DNA of 64,000 bases, taken from NCBI GenBank assembly GCA_019753175.1, contig JAIELK010000019.1, forward strand, positions 62,001 to 126,000. The letters are read 5' to 3'. The notes below the pieces were generated by a model. The model was not told where the DNA came from. It was given only the letters and a program-made list of their open reading frames with translations, and ran no database searches. How positions within the stretch are numbered: position 1 is the stretch's first letter; each line of letters opens with the position of its first letter. This DNA comes from Hyphomonadaceae bacterium. Lineage in GTDB: Bacteria > Pseudomonadota > Alphaproteobacteria > Caulobacterales > Aquidulcibacteraceae. Of this stretch, positions 8,056 to 17,268 are shown piece by piece. The position numbers and the translations under genes were made by a program.

Positions 8056-9366
8056 ATGAAACCGCCGCTGATGTCCGAGCCGTCGCCCCTTCCCAGTTTC
8101 TGGTCGGCCGAGAGCCGCATCCGGTTGCGGACACTGATCCTGCTTCGGTGGTTGGCGATCCTCGGCCAGACCGCCGCGGTCGTGCTGGTTCGGTTCGGAC
8201 TGAACGTCGAGTTTCCAATCGAATGGGCTCTATTGCTGATCGCCGTGTCGGTGGCGCTTAATCTCGCGCTGGTCGCGACCCGTCGCTCGCAGGAACTGGC
8301 GCGGGAATGGGAAGCGGCCGCGCTGCTCGCGTACGATATCGTGCAACTCGCCGCGCTCTTGGCGCTCACCGGCGGGTTGCAGAATCCCTTCGTGTTTTTG
8401 TTCATCGCGCCCGTCGCGGTATCGGCGACGATCCTGCGTCCGACCATCACCGCCGTGCTGGCTACGCTCACGTTCGCATGCGTGGGCGTGATTTCGGTCT
8501 GGCGACTGCCTTTGCCGTGGCCGCACGGCTCGACCTTTGAAGTGCCGCAGCTCTACGAGTTGGGGATCGCGGCCGCCGTCCTCGTCGGCCTCGGCTTCAC
8601 CAGCGTTTACGCCTGGCGCGTCGCAGCGGAAGAAGAAAGGCTCAACATCGCGCTCGCCGCGGTGCAAGCCGTGCTGGCGCGGGAGCAGACGCTCTCCGCG
8701 CTCGGCGGCCTTGCAGCGGCCGCGGCCCATGAACTTGGCACGCCGCTCGCCACTATTCATCTCGTGGCCAAGGAAATGGCGCGCGACTTGAAACCCGGCG
8801 ACCCGCGCGCCGAAGACCTGCACTTGCTCGTCCAGCAAAGCGAGCGCTGCCGCGCCATCCTGGGTCAGCTCGCCGCCAACCGCGAGCAAAGCGACGTCAT
8901 GATCCAGCGCGCCCCAGTCCAGGCATTGCTGGAGGAAATCGCGGAACCCCACCAGGGCCTCGGCCCTGACATCGTCATCACCTCCCAGGGCGAAGGCGCG
9001 CTCGATGTGCGACGGATGCCCGAAATCGTGCACGCGCTCGGCGGTATCGTGGAAAACGCCGTGGGCTTTGCCCGCTCACGGGTCGACATTGAAGCTCGGT
9101 GGGATGCCGATAAGGTAGAGGTGACGGTCCGCGATGACGGTCCCGGCTTCGCGCCCGCGATCCTGAGTCGTTTGGGCGAACCTTACCTGACCGAGCGCGA
9201 CCGCGAAGGTATGGCCGGCGGCCTGGGACTCGGTTTCTTCATTTCGAAGACTCTGCTTGAACGCACCGGCGGCAAGCTCGACGTCCGCAATCGCCCACAG
9301 CCTGAACAGGGGGCGGTTGTCAGGACAGCTTGGCCGCGGGCGGCAATCGAAGCGCCAGCGCTTTGA
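8056..9366 (+). CDS. regB: Redox-responsive sensor histidine kinase RegB/PrrB/ActS
   Basis: This is an inner-membrane kinase of 436 residues controlling respiratory and energy-metabolism genes. Six or so membrane helices occupy the first 190 residues, with the quinone-site motif GGLQNPF at about 106-112. The H-box AAAAHELGTPLATI places the phosphorylated His at residue 225, and the redox Cys in SERCRAIL falls at residue 265. Both numbers agree with those reported for Rhodobacter RegB, supporting the ATG at 8056 (an ATG at 8071 is also possible). The ATPase domain shows ENAVGFA, DDGPGF and GGLGLGFFIS. regA follows 43 bases later. Confidence 0.93.
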   Translation: MKPPLMSEPSPLPSFWSAESRIRLRTLILLRWLAILGQTAAVVLVRFGLNVEFPIEWALLLIAVSVALNLALVATRRSQELAREWEAAALLAYDIVQLAALLALTGGLQNPFVFLFIAPVAVSATILRPTITAVLATLTFACVGVISVWRLPLPWPHGSTFEVPQLYELGIAAAVLVGLGFTSVYAWRVAAEEERLNIALAAVQAVLAREQTLSALGGLAAAAAHELGTPLATIHLVAKEMARDLKPGDPRAEDLHLLVQQSERCRAILGQLAANREQSDVMIQRAPVQALLEEIAEPHQGLGPDIVITSQGEGALDVRRMPEIVHALGGIVENAVGFARSRVDIEARWDADKVEVTVRDDGPGFAPAILSRLGEPYLTERDREGMAGGLGLGFFISKTLLERTGGKLDVRNRPQPEQGAVVRTAWPRAAIEAPAL

Positions 9367-9409
9367 TCTTGCGAGAATTGCTCTACGTATGAGAGAAAAG
9401 AGAGAAACC

Positions 9410-9955
9410 ATGACGCCTGCACCGTCAGAAGGCGAAAAATCGCTCCTCATTCTTGATGACGACGCCGCGTTTCGCACCCGACTGGCGCGCGCCTTGGAGC
9501 AGCGCGGCTTCGAGGTGACCGCTGTGGGCTCGGTCGCCGAAGCAACCGACGCCGCAGCGAAGGCGCCTCCCGCCTACGCCGTGCTCGATCTTCGTTTGGA
9601 GGATGGCTCCGGCCTGTCGGTCGTTGAAGCGCTGAACAAACATCGCGACGATTGCCGCGTGGTGATGCTGACGGGCTATGGCGCCATCGCCACCGCGGTC
9701 GCCGCGGTTAAGGCCGGCGCTATCGACTATCTTGCCAAGCCGGCCGACCCCGAGGACATCGTCAAGGCTTTGCTGGCTTCGCCCGACGACCGGCCAGAGC
9801 CCCCGGACAACCCAATGTCCGCCGACCGCATCCGCTGGGAGCACATCCAACGGGTCTATGAGCTTTGCGGCCACAACGTCTCGGAGACCGCGCGCCGTCT
9901 GAACATGCACCGGCGCACATTGCAGCGCATTTTGGCGAAACGCGCGCCGCGTTAG
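9410..9955 (+). CDS. regA: Response regulator RegA/PrrA/ActR, receiver plus Fis-type HTH
   Basis: This 181-residue DNA-binding regulator is the partner of the upstream kinase. The receiver domain has the acidic pair in LLILDDDAAF, the phosphoacceptor in VLDLRLEDGSG (Asp60), the Thr in MLTGYGAIATAV and the Lys in YLAKPAD. The C-terminal Fis-like helix-turn-helix SETARRLNMHRRTLQRIL is nearly invariant in RegA/PrrA. I chose the ATG at 9410, which gives the family's usual length; upstream ATGs overlap the kinase gene. It forms a two-gene operon with regB. Confidence 0.94.
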   Translation: MTPAPSEGEKSLLILDDDAAFRTRLARALEQRGFEVTAVGSVAEATDAAAKAPPAYAVLDLRLEDGSGLSVVEALNKHRDDCRVVMLTGYGAIATAVAAVKAGAIDYLAKPADPEDIVKALLASPDDRPEPPDNPMSADRIRWEHIQRVYELCGHNVSETARRLNMHRRTLQRILAKRAPR

Positions 9956-10000
9956 CCGGCTTTCGACATCGCTGCCTGTGCGTGCTAAGCGCCCGACGCC

Positions 10001-11248
10001 ATGACGAACGCCCAATCCCCGTTCCTGCGCGAGGTGATCGCGCGGGGGCAGTTCCACCAATGCACTGACCTCGAAGGCTTGGACCAAACCGCGATGGCGG
10101 GCGTCATTGGCTATATCGGCTTCGACATGACCGCGCCTTCGCTTCATGTCGGAAACCTCACCCAGATCATGTTCCTGCGCCGATTGCAGCGCGCGGGCGG
10201 AAAACCCATCGTGCTGCTCGGTGGAGGAACGACGCGCGTCGGCGACCCCTCCGGCAAGGAGGAAATGCGCCAGCTCTTGAGCGAGGAGCAAATCGTCGCG
10301 AACACCGCTTCTATCCGCGGCACGTTCGAGAAGTTCTTGAGCTTCGGTGCAGGCAAGAGCGACGCGATCCTGGTCGACAACGCCGAGTGGCTGCTGTCAC
10401 TCAATTATCTCGACTTCCTGCGCACGGTCGGCCGTCACATGTCGGTCAACCGCATGCTCGCCATGGACTCGGTGCGTCTGCGGCTCGAACGCGAACAGCC
10501 GATGAGCTTCATCGAGTTCAACTACATGGTCTTGCAGGCCTATGACTTCGTCGAGCTGCACCGCCGCTACGGCTGTAAGCTGCAGATGGGCGGCTCGGAT
10601 CAGTGGGGCAACATCGTCAACGGCGTCGAATTGGGCCGCCGGATGGACGGCGCAGAGCTGTTCGGCTTGACGCAACCGCTCATCACCACGGCGTCCGGCG
10701 CGAAGATGGGCAAGACGGCGCAAGGCGCTGTCTGGCTCAACGCCGACATGCTAAGCCCGTACGAATACTGGCAGTACTGGCGCAACGCCGAGGACGCCGA
10801 TATCGGACGTTTCCTCAAAATCTTCACCGATCTGCCGCTTGAAGAGATCGCCCGCCTTGAAGCGCTCAAGGGCGCCGAGATCAACGACGCGAAGAAGGTG
10901 CTCGCCACTGAAGCCACCGTGTTGCTGCATGGGCGCGAGCACGCGCTCCGAGCCGAGGAAGCGGCGCGCGCGACGTTCGAACAGGGCGCGCTCTCGGCGA
11001 ACCTGCCGACATACCCAGTCTCCGCCCAAGAGTTCTCGCAGGGATTGCGTGTCACCGCCGCGCTTGTCCGCGCCGAACTCGTCGCGTCCAATGGGGAAGC
11101 CAAGCGCCAGATCGCGCAAAGCTCCATACGGGTGAACGACGAATTGGTGGCCGACGAAATGGCGACGCTCTCGTCTGCGCATGTCCGCGATGGCGTGATC
11201 AAGCTTTCGCTTGGCAAGAAGAAGCATGCGCTGCTGCGCGTGCAGTGA
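10001..11248 (+). CDS. tyrS: Tyrosine--tRNA ligase
   Basis: This cytoplasmic class I aminoacyl-tRNA synthetase has 415 residues, the usual length. The HIGH motif appears as PSLHVGNL, the tyrosine pocket region as QAYDFVEL and [10 protein letters not shown], and the KMSKS loop as [14 protein letters not shown]. The C-terminal 60 residues form the S4 RNA-binding domain ([17 protein letters not shown]). Its TGA is directly followed by the reverse-strand TCA of the next gene, so the two convergent genes abut with no spacer. Confidence 0.97.
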   Translation: MTNAQSPFLREVIARGQFHQCTDLEGLDQTAMAGVIGYIGFDMTAPSLHVGNLTQIMFLRRLQRAGGKPIVLLGGGTTRVGDPSGKEEMRQLLSEEQIVANTASIRGTFEKFLSFGAGKSDAILVDNAEWLLSLNYLDFLRTVGRHMSVNRMLAMDSVRLRLEREQPMSFIEFNYMVLQAYDFVELHRRYGCKLQMGGSDQWGNIVNGVELGRRMDGAELFGLTQPLITTASGAKMGKTAQGAVWLNADMLSPYEYWQYWRNAEDADIGRFLKIFTDLPLEEIARLEALKGAEINDAKKVLATEATVLLHGREHALRAEEAARATFEQGALSANLPTYPVSAQEFSQGLRVTAALVRAELVASNGEAKRQIAQSSIRVNDELVADEMATLSSAHVRDGVIKLSLGKKKHALLRVQ

Positions 11249-14200
11249 TCACGGCAGCGCCGCTTGCTCCCGCTCGGCCGGGGCCAGCGCGCCTTGCTGT
11301 CCGCCCGCGGCCGGCTGCTCCGGCGGCGTCGCCTGCGGCTGACGCTCAGGGATCGGCTCAAAAATCCGCCGCAAAATGCCAGGCGTCAGCGCCGACACCG
11401 GATTGACGCCGACGCGGGGCGACTCTGCCGGTCCGTTGATCGAGTAGGTCATGCCGAACACGCCCTCGCCGCGCCGCGACACGATCAGATTGCCGAGCAA
11501 CGGGATCTCGCCGAGCATCGATAGATTAAGCGTTGGCGACGGCGCCACCACGCCGTCCACATCGAGATCGTTGCGTTCGATGTTGTAAGCGCCAGAAGCC
11601 GTGAGACCGAGCGATGGTCCGCGCATCGAGCCCTCGGTGAAGGAGAGCCTATCGTTGGCGTAGGCCATTTGCGCCTCCATCACCGAGAAACCGATGCCGT
11701 CGCCATTCAGCATCTCCACCAAGCCGGTGAGCGAACCAGCCGACGACAGCAACCGCGCCATCGCCGGCAGCCGCACGACCTCGAAGCCTTCCATGCGCAC
11801 GCTGAAGGTCGCCGACGATGGCGGCCCCAACCGCCAGACGCCATCCGCGCTGGCCCGTCCCCCGACCACATTCTCGGAACCGGTCAAAGCCGCCACAGCG
11901 AAGCCGGCATTGTCAGAGCGGAAGCGGATACGGCCTTGCGGGTCTTCGCTCCGAGGACCGAGCGCCAGCGAGAAGCCGCCATTGCCCGGCGTACGCCCGT
12001 CCACGATGAGGGTCGCCAACGCGCCCCGTTGCGTCGACATCGTCACACGCGCGTCGCTTAACGTGGCGTCGCCTCGCATCTTGAGCCGATCAACGATAAC
12101 GGTGGCGCGGAGCGGCGGCGCAACGCTCGCTGCTGTTTGCGGCTGAGCGGCCTGGCCCGCTTCACTGTCCATGAAGGGCGCAGCATCGAATAAAGCGCCG
12201 CGCACGGCCACGTCGAGACCGCCGTCCGCGGCGCGAACCGCGTTGACGCGCGCATCCGAGCGGCCTTCGATCACAAGCCGGGGGAAGTCCGCCTCGACAA
12301 TGCGCTGATCACGCGCCAGCACCACGCGTCCTTGCGCCAACAAACCGGCGCCGCGCGCATCGATGTCGGTAAAGGCCAGGCCGCCATCGCGTTGGCGTTC
12401 AACAGCAAAACGAGCCGAAGCCGGCGCGCCCGCCCGTTTCGTCCAAAACGACCAGGGCGACTCCACCGCCGCCGCCGTGAGATCGAGGTCGACACGCGCG
12501 TTATCGACATCGAAGCCGCGACCGCGCCCGGTCACCGTGACGCCGATGCGGCCCCGCGCGTGGCGTGCAATAGCGTAGCCGAGCCGTTCCAGATCGTTGG
12601 CGTCGAAATCGCCTGCTATCGTGTACTCGGAGTACCCAGCGCGGGCGCCGCGGCTGAGAGTCTCGGTCCAACGCACCTGCTCCAGCCGCGATTCACCGGC
12701 GCGTATCGGCCCGCTGACGGTCACCGCACGCTGATCGCCGCGCACGGACAATTGACCCTGAGAAACCGCGACACGCCGCGTGCTCATGTTGCCGGCGAAA
12801 TCCCGGATGGCGCCGTCGACGCGAAAGCGCCAATCCTCGCGCGGCACTTCCGACAGCATCGGCCGCTGAATCGTGAGATTGAAGCTTCCCCTGCCGCTCG
12901 CGCTCGCGATGTCGACAGGAATGCTCTCGCGCATGCCGATCGGCTCTTGCGCCAGAAGTTCAAGCAGATTGCGCGCATCGCCATCGACGCGCGCCGTGAT
13001 CGTCGCCATCGCCCCGCGCGGCTTCAGACGCGGCAGCTCCAAGCGCGCGTCGGCAACCGTGAGATTGTTGATCCGCGCGTTGGGCGCGTTCAGCACGAAA
13101 CTGTTACCGCGCAGAACCGCCGAGCCCCGCACATCGGTTACCGGCGACATTGTCTGGACGAAACGGAAAACCCCGCCTTCGACATTAAAATGAACGTCGA
13201 CCGCCTCTTGCCGGTACACTCCGGCGGCGACGTCTTGTGGGCGAATATCCAGGCGAACCTGTGTGTCAGTGACGCGGCCCGCTTCCAGGGCGCGCGCCAC
13301 GTAGGAGCGAGCCGCTTCGCCGAGCCCGATCGGCCACATCGCAATCGCCGCCGTGGCGTCGACGGGTCCCGTGACGGCGCCGACGAGTTCGACGCCCGGG
13401 TGTAGTCTGCGCTCGTCGCCGGCTTCGCCCCAATAGAGCCGTCCGGTGGCGTCCAGCACGCCATCGCCGATGCGGGCGCGAATTCGACTGAACCGGATCG
13501 AGCGCTCGGCGCTCACGATCGCGCCAGCGATATCCACTTGCGCCAGCGACACCGGACGCGGAAAGGCGCTCGGCACTTCGAGCGTCATCGACGGCAGCGC
13601 GATGCTGAAATTCGCGGGTTCATTGGGCGCGGCGCGCAGGATCGCCGAGACGTCACGCACCCGGAGTTCCCCGCGGATCCGCGTGCGGTCTCCGCCCAGC
13701 GCCAACTCGTCGATGATGAGTTCGTCGCTGGCTACGTCGTACCGGCCGCTGAAGCGTCCGCCGTCGATGCTCACGCGCTCGCCGGCCATCTCAACAGACC
13801 CGCGCCCAAGCACCGCTTCGCCTTCGAATCGATTGACGCCCGCGCGCCGGTCGAGGCCGATGGAAACAGTCGCGGACAACGGAGCGTCGAGACCCGCGAA
13901 AGGCCCAAGCGCAGCCGGCGAAAGCAATGCCCGCGGCTGAACGTTTTCAGCGCCGAACTCGACGATCGCGGCGCTGAAGCGGGTGTCGGTTGTGATGCGA
14001 AGATTTGCTGGCGCTGCGCCGTCGGCGCCTTCGAGCAACGCGTTGGCCGCCAGTTCAAGGGATCGGCCGCTGCGCTCCAATTCGAAATTCGCGCCGTGCG
14101 CGGTCCAACGTCCGCCGCCGCCCTGATCGATAATCGTCAGATCTGCATCGCGCACCGACAGCCCGCGTAAACCGCCGCCAGCGCCCACCGGACGGAAGGT

Positions 14201-14707
14201 TGCCGCCATGCTGTCGAGAATACGCACGACGCGCTGCTCAAGCGTCTCGTTCGGCGGCGGCGGGGGTATGATGATATCGGGCGGCGCGCCTTCCGGGCCA
14301 AACGCCACATGGACGGCGCCATCGATACGGCGGGTAAACGTCAACGCGCCACCGGTAAACTCGGCGCGCTCAAGCCGGATGCGGCCGACGAGCAAGGGCA
14401 ACACCGAAACCTCGATGCGCGCCTCGTCGGAACGGGAAAGCACGCCACCCCGACCGTCTTCGAACGTCACGTCGACCGCGCGCAATTCGAGCGCCCCGCG
14501 CGGCGCCCAAGCGAGTTCCACACGGTCCAGACCAACAGGGCGGCCCTCACGCGCCGCGCTGAATTCCTGCTGCATTTGCGCGCGCAGGAATCCGAGTTCG
14601 ATCGGGCCCTGGGAGAGCCGCCACCAAGCTATTCCTGCGCCGATCGCGATCGCCGCGACCAGACCCAGGACAATCTCGACCATGATTAGCGTCGAGCGGC
14701 GTATCAT
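11249..14707 (-). CDS. Giant AsmA/YhdP-like envelope protein (DUF3971, AsmA-like C-terminal)
   Basis: This 1152-residue protein has one N-terminal membrane helix (IMVEIVLGLVAAIAIGAGIAWW) and a very long periplasmic part rich in alternating beta strands, as expected for the repeating-beta-groove bridge proteins (AsmA, YhdP, TamB). The N-terminal GPIELGFLRAQMQQEF and the C-terminal block of repeated beta segments ending in PTLNLSMLGEIPLLGNLIV with GMTYSINGPAESPRVGVNPVSALTPGILRRIF match YhdP/DUF3971-type proteins. The family is linked to phospholipid transport between membranes. The tail is Gln/Ala/Pro-rich. Subfamily assignment is by eye. Confidence 0.8.
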   Translation of the reverse strand: MIRRSTLIMVEIVLGLVAAIAIGAGIAWWRLSQGPIELGFLRAQMQQEFSAAREGRPVGLDRVELAWAPRGALELRAVDVTFEDGRGGVLSRSDEARIEVSVLPLLVGRIRLERAEFTGGALTFTRRIDGAVHVAFGPEGAPPDIIIPPPPPNETLEQRVVRILDSMAATFRPVGAGGGLRGLSVRDADLTIIDQGGGGRWTAHGANFELERSGRSLELAANALLEGADGAAPANLRITTDTRFSAAIVEFGAENVQPRALLSPAALGPFAGLDAPLSATVSIGLDRRAGVNRFEGEAVLGRGSVEMAGERVSIDGGRFSGRYDVASDELIIDELALGGDRTRIRGELRVRDVSAILRAAPNEPANFSIALPSMTLEVPSAFPRPVSLAQVDIAGAIVSAERSIRFSRIRARIGDGVLDATGRLYWGEAGDERRLHPGVELVGAVTGPVDATAAIAMWPIGLGEAARSYVARALEAGRVTDTQVRLDIRPQDVAAGVYRQEAVDVHFNVEGGVFRFVQTMSPVTDVRGSAVLRGNSFVLNAPNARINNLTVADARLELPRLKPRGAMATITARVDGDARNLLELLAQEPIGMRESIPVDIASASGRGSFNLTIQRPMLSEVPREDWRFRVDGAIRDFAGNMSTRRVAVSQGQLSVRGDQRAVTVSGPIRAGESRLEQVRWTETLSRGARAGYSEYTIAGDFDANDLERLGYAIARHARGRIGVTVTGRGRGFDVDNARVDLDLTAAAVESPWSFWTKRAGAPASARFAVERQRDGGLAFTDIDARGAGLLAQGRVVLARDQRIVEADFPRLVIEGRSDARVNAVRAADGGLDVAVRGALFDAAPFMDSEAGQAAQPQTAASVAPPLRATVIVDRLKMRGDATLSDARVTMSTQRGALATLIVDGRTPGNGGFSLALGPRSEDPQGRIRFRSDNAGFAVAALTGSENVVGGRASADGVWRLGPPSSATFSVRMEGFEVVRLPAMARLLSSAGSLTGLVEMLNGDGIGFSVMEAQMAYANDRLSFTEGSMRGPSLGLTASGAYNIERNDLDVDGVVAPSPTLNLSMLGEIPLLGNLIVSRRGEGVFGMTYSINGPAESPRVGVNPVSALTPGILRRIFEPIPERQPQATPPEQPAAGGQQGALAPAEREQAALP

Positions 14708-14806
14708 CGCCTCACCTTCCGACGCCCCGCCGCGTTATCTAGCGCGCACGGGCATGCTAACGCAAAGGCCGTTTGCTGTCGGCCCGGCGACACTTCGGAG
14801 GCGTCA

Positions 14807-15277
14807 ATGAAGCAACTCAAACCCGGCGACCCCGCACCCCCGTTCGATCTGCCAACGGCCGGGGGCGGTCGCGTTAGCTTGGCCGACCTCAAGGGCAAGC
14901 GCGTCGTCCTCTACTTCTACCCGAAGGACGACACCCCCGGATGTACTCAACAAGCCCTAAACTTCACTGAAGCTCTGGACGATTTTGCGGCTGCGAACGC
15001 GGCCGTTGTGGGCGTTTCGCGCGACACCCCCGCGAAGCATGACAAGTTCGCCGCTAAGCACGGGTTGTCGATCCTTCTCGCGTCGGACGAGAGCGGGGCG
15101 GTTTGCGAGGCCTATGGCGTCTGGGTCGAAAAGAAGCTCTACGGGCGCACGTCGATGGGGATCGAGAGGTCCACCTTCCTCATCGACGCGAGGGGTCGAA
15201 TCAACCGCATCTGGCGCAAGGTCAAAGTGGCAGGCCATGTGGCCGAGGTGCTGGAATCCGTTAACGCGCGGCGCTGA
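14807..15277 (+). CDS. bcp: Bcp/PrxQ-type peroxiredoxin
   Basis: This 156-residue cytoplasmic thiol peroxidase reduces H2O2 and organic peroxides. The peroxidatic site is YPKDDTPGCTQQA with Cys46. In many Bcp proteins a resolving Cys lies five residues later; here that position is Leu (CTQQAL). The only other Cys is Cys100 in GAVCEAYGV, so the enzyme is either a 1-Cys type or uses a distant resolving residue. Further family motifs are VVGVSRDTPAKHDKFAAK and STFLIDARGRI. A GGAGGC ribosome site precedes the ATG. Confidence 0.92.
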   Translation: MKQLKPGDPAPPFDLPTAGGGRVSLADLKGKRVVLYFYPKDDTPGCTQQALNFTEALDDFAAANAAVVGVSRDTPAKHDKFAAKHGLSILLASDESGAVCEAYGVWVEKKLYGRTSMGIERSTFLIDARGRINRIWRKVKVAGHVAEVLESVNARR

Positions 15278-15464
15278 TTTGTCCCGATAATTTCGCCATC
15301 GACCACGTTTCGTTCACACGTTTCCGGAACAATACCGGGCTGATCGCTGAAATTCTCGTAAACAGCACAGCGGGGCTGTTGCAATTCACGGAGCTTTCAG
15401 GTTGGATCACGACGCGGACGGGGCTAACGTAAAGTAGTCAGCTAGTTAGTGGGCGGTGGCGGAC

Positions 15465-16685
15465 ATGAGCCAGTTCGGATCGCGAGCTCGAGCGTTTTTC
15501 GATCGCATCTTTCCTGAGCGGCAGATTTATCATCGCAGCGGCGGCACCGTGCGATACGTCTCGCTGTCTCCCAGCAAGCAGGCCATGCTGGCGCTCGGCG
15601 CAGTGGGTTTAGCCGGCTGGTGCGTATACGCGACCGGCAGCACCCTGGTTGAAGGGTCTGGGGCAAGCGCCACCAACGCTGAGATTGAGCGCGAACGGGC
15701 AAAGTACGACCGCTGGTTGAATGAGTCCCGCGCGCAGGCCGCCGCCTCCCAGGCGCTGCTGGAAGAGCGCACCCGCCAGTTCGACCGCGCCACCCAGGAG
15801 TTTGAGGCTCGCCACGAGGTTCTTCGCTCGCTGCTCGAATACGCCGGCGGCAACAGTATTCAATTGGCGGCCACCCGCCCGATCGAGCGCGACGGCGCTC
15901 GTATCATCATGGCCGCGTCCATTGATGAGGCCGAGCCGCGCCAATCGCGCGTTGTCTCCAACGACGCCTACCGCGTGACTACGGTGGGCTTCCGCGCCCG
16001 CGCTGAGCAGCTTGAGGTCGACCAAGAACAGACCCTCTCCGAGCTGGAAGACCAGGTCGTCGAGCGCAGCGAGTCGGTTCGCGGTGTTCTGCGGCTGACC
16101 GGGGTCAGCATGGCATCCGTGTCCGATGACGACGCCGCCCCGCTGGTGCCCCAGGATTTCGTGGCCTACCTCCGTGATAGCGGGCTCAATCCGGCTTTCG
16201 CTGATCGTGTCGCCCAGGTTGCGGCTCGGGTGACCGAGTCCCGCCGCCTCAGCGACATCGCCAACGCCACTCCGCTCGCGCCCCCCGTCGCGGTCGATTA
16301 TCGCGAAACTTCTGGCTACGGCCAGCGCATCGATCCCTTCAACGGGCGTCCGGCCTTCCACTCGGGCCTCGACCTTGCCGCCTTTGAGCGCGCGCCGGTG
16401 GTTGCCACCTCGCCCGGAACCGTTGTTTTCGCCGGTCCGCGCGCTGGGTACGGCTACACGGTGGAGATCGATCACGGACACGGCTTCCGTACCCGCTACG
16501 CGCACCTTCGCGACATCCATGTGGACCGCGGGGACGAGGTCGCCATCGGCCAGCGCATCGGCTCGATGGGCAGCACCGGTCGCAGCACCGCCACACATTT
16601 GCATTACGAGGTCTGGTTCCGCGGTCGCGCGGTGGATCCCGTTAACTTCTTAAGGGCAGGACGGCATGTTCACGAACAAGGGTAG
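15465..16685 (+). CDS. M23 family metallopeptidase (LytM/LmdC-like), membrane-anchored
   Basis: This is a predicted peptidoglycan endopeptidase of 406 residues. A basic N-terminus and one membrane helix (MLALGAVGLAGWCVYATGS) lead into a coiled-coil-like region (about 65-150) and a complete C-terminal M23 domain with zinc ligands in FHSGLDLA and HLHYEVW and a Tyr-His pair in TRYAHL. It overlaps the bactofilin gene by 20 bases; in Caulobacter such a bactofilin-linked M23 protein (LmdC) acts in localised wall synthesis. The ATG at 15465 or a GTG at 15456 could be the start. All active-site residues are present, so it should be catalytic. Confidence 0.87.
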   Translation: MSQFGSRARAFFDRIFPERQIYHRSGGTVRYVSLSPSKQAMLALGAVGLAGWCVYATGSTLVEGSGASATNAEIERERAKYDRWLNESRAQAAASQALLEERTRQFDRATQEFEARHEVLRSLLEYAGGNSIQLAATRPIERDGARIIMAASIDEAEPRQSRVVSNDAYRVTTVGFRARAEQLEVDQEQTLSELEDQVVERSESVRGVLRLTGVSMASVSDDDAAPLVPQDFVAYLRDSGLNPAFADRVAQVAARVTESRRLSDIANATPLAPPVAVDYRETSGYGQRIDPFNGRPAFHSGLDLAAFERAPVVATSPGTVVFAGPRAGYGYTVEIDHGHGFRTRYAHLRDIHVDRGDEVAIGQRIGSMGSTGRSTATHLHYEVWFRGRAVDPVNFLRAGRHVHEQG

Positions 16686-17202
16686 ACCAGATTCTCCAAT
16701 GCCGTCGTCGACACCGGATCCCATGACCCCAGCCCCGCGCAGACAGACCGGCCGAGCCGGGATCGCCTCCATCATCGCCAACGGTGTCAAGATCACGGGC
16801 ACGATCGATGCGGACGGCGCGGAAATCCAGGTCGATGGTGAGGTGGAAGGCAATGTCCGTGGCGGCTCCCTGACGGTCGGCGATACCGGCATGGTCAAGG
16901 GCGACGTCATTAGCGAAAGCGTAACCGTTCACGGCCGGGTTGAAGGCTCGGTGCGCGCGCGCAAGGTCATGCTCGCCCGCAATGCGCATGTGATCGGCGA
17001 CATTGTCCATCAATCTTTGTCTGTTGAAATGGGCGCCGTATTCGAAGGCCAGTGCCGCTACCTGCAGGACCCGCTGTCCGGGACCGCAGCGGCGTCGCCC
17101 GCCCCGGCCGCAAGCGCCGCGCCGCAGCCGCAGCGCAGCTTCGGCTCGGTGTTCGGCGAGCCGGGCGGCATGGGCGTGGTCGTCACGGGCACGTCCGGTT
17201 GA
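16666..17202 (+). CDS. Bactofilin, polymer-forming cytoskeletal protein
   Basis: This 178-residue protein has the bactofilin layout: a flexible Pro-rich N-terminus, a right-handed beta-helix core (about 35-135) built of short Gly/Val repeats such as IQVDGEVEGNVRGG and VTVHGRVEGSVRARKV, and an Ala/Pro-rich tail. Bactofilins polymerise without nucleotide on the inner face of the membrane and recruit wall enzymes. The start lies inside the M23 peptidase gene, so the two are translationally coupled and probably act together in local peptidoglycan remodelling. A strong terminator follows. Confidence 0.93.
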   Translation: MFTNKGRPDSPMPSSTPDPMTPAPRRQTGRAGIASIIANGVKITGTIDADGAEIQVDGEVEGNVRGGSLTVGDTGMVKGDVISESVTVHGRVEGSVRARKVMLARNAHVIGDIVHQSLSVEMGAVFEGQCRYLQDPLSGTAAASPAPAASAAPQPQRSFGSVFGEPGGMGVVVTGTSG

Positions 17203-17230
17203 GCAAGTTTTGGGTTGGAATAAGCACTTA

Positions 17231-17262
17231 AGGCCCGGCTTACCGCCGGGCCTTTTTCTTTT
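17231..17262 (+). terminator. Rho-independent terminator after the bactofilin gene
   Basis: A perfect 9-bp stem AGGCCCGGC / GCCGGGCCT with loop TTACC is followed by TTTTCTTTT. It ends the M23-bactofilin operon and lies just before the 3' end of the convergent prfB gene. Confidence 0.93.
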
Positions 17263-17268
17263 GCGCGC

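Noticed and set aside
15402-15430. Promoter-like TTGGAT and GCTAACGT before the M23 gene
   Set aside because: The match to the alphaproteobacterial housekeeping consensus is partial and I cannot test it; too weak to list.
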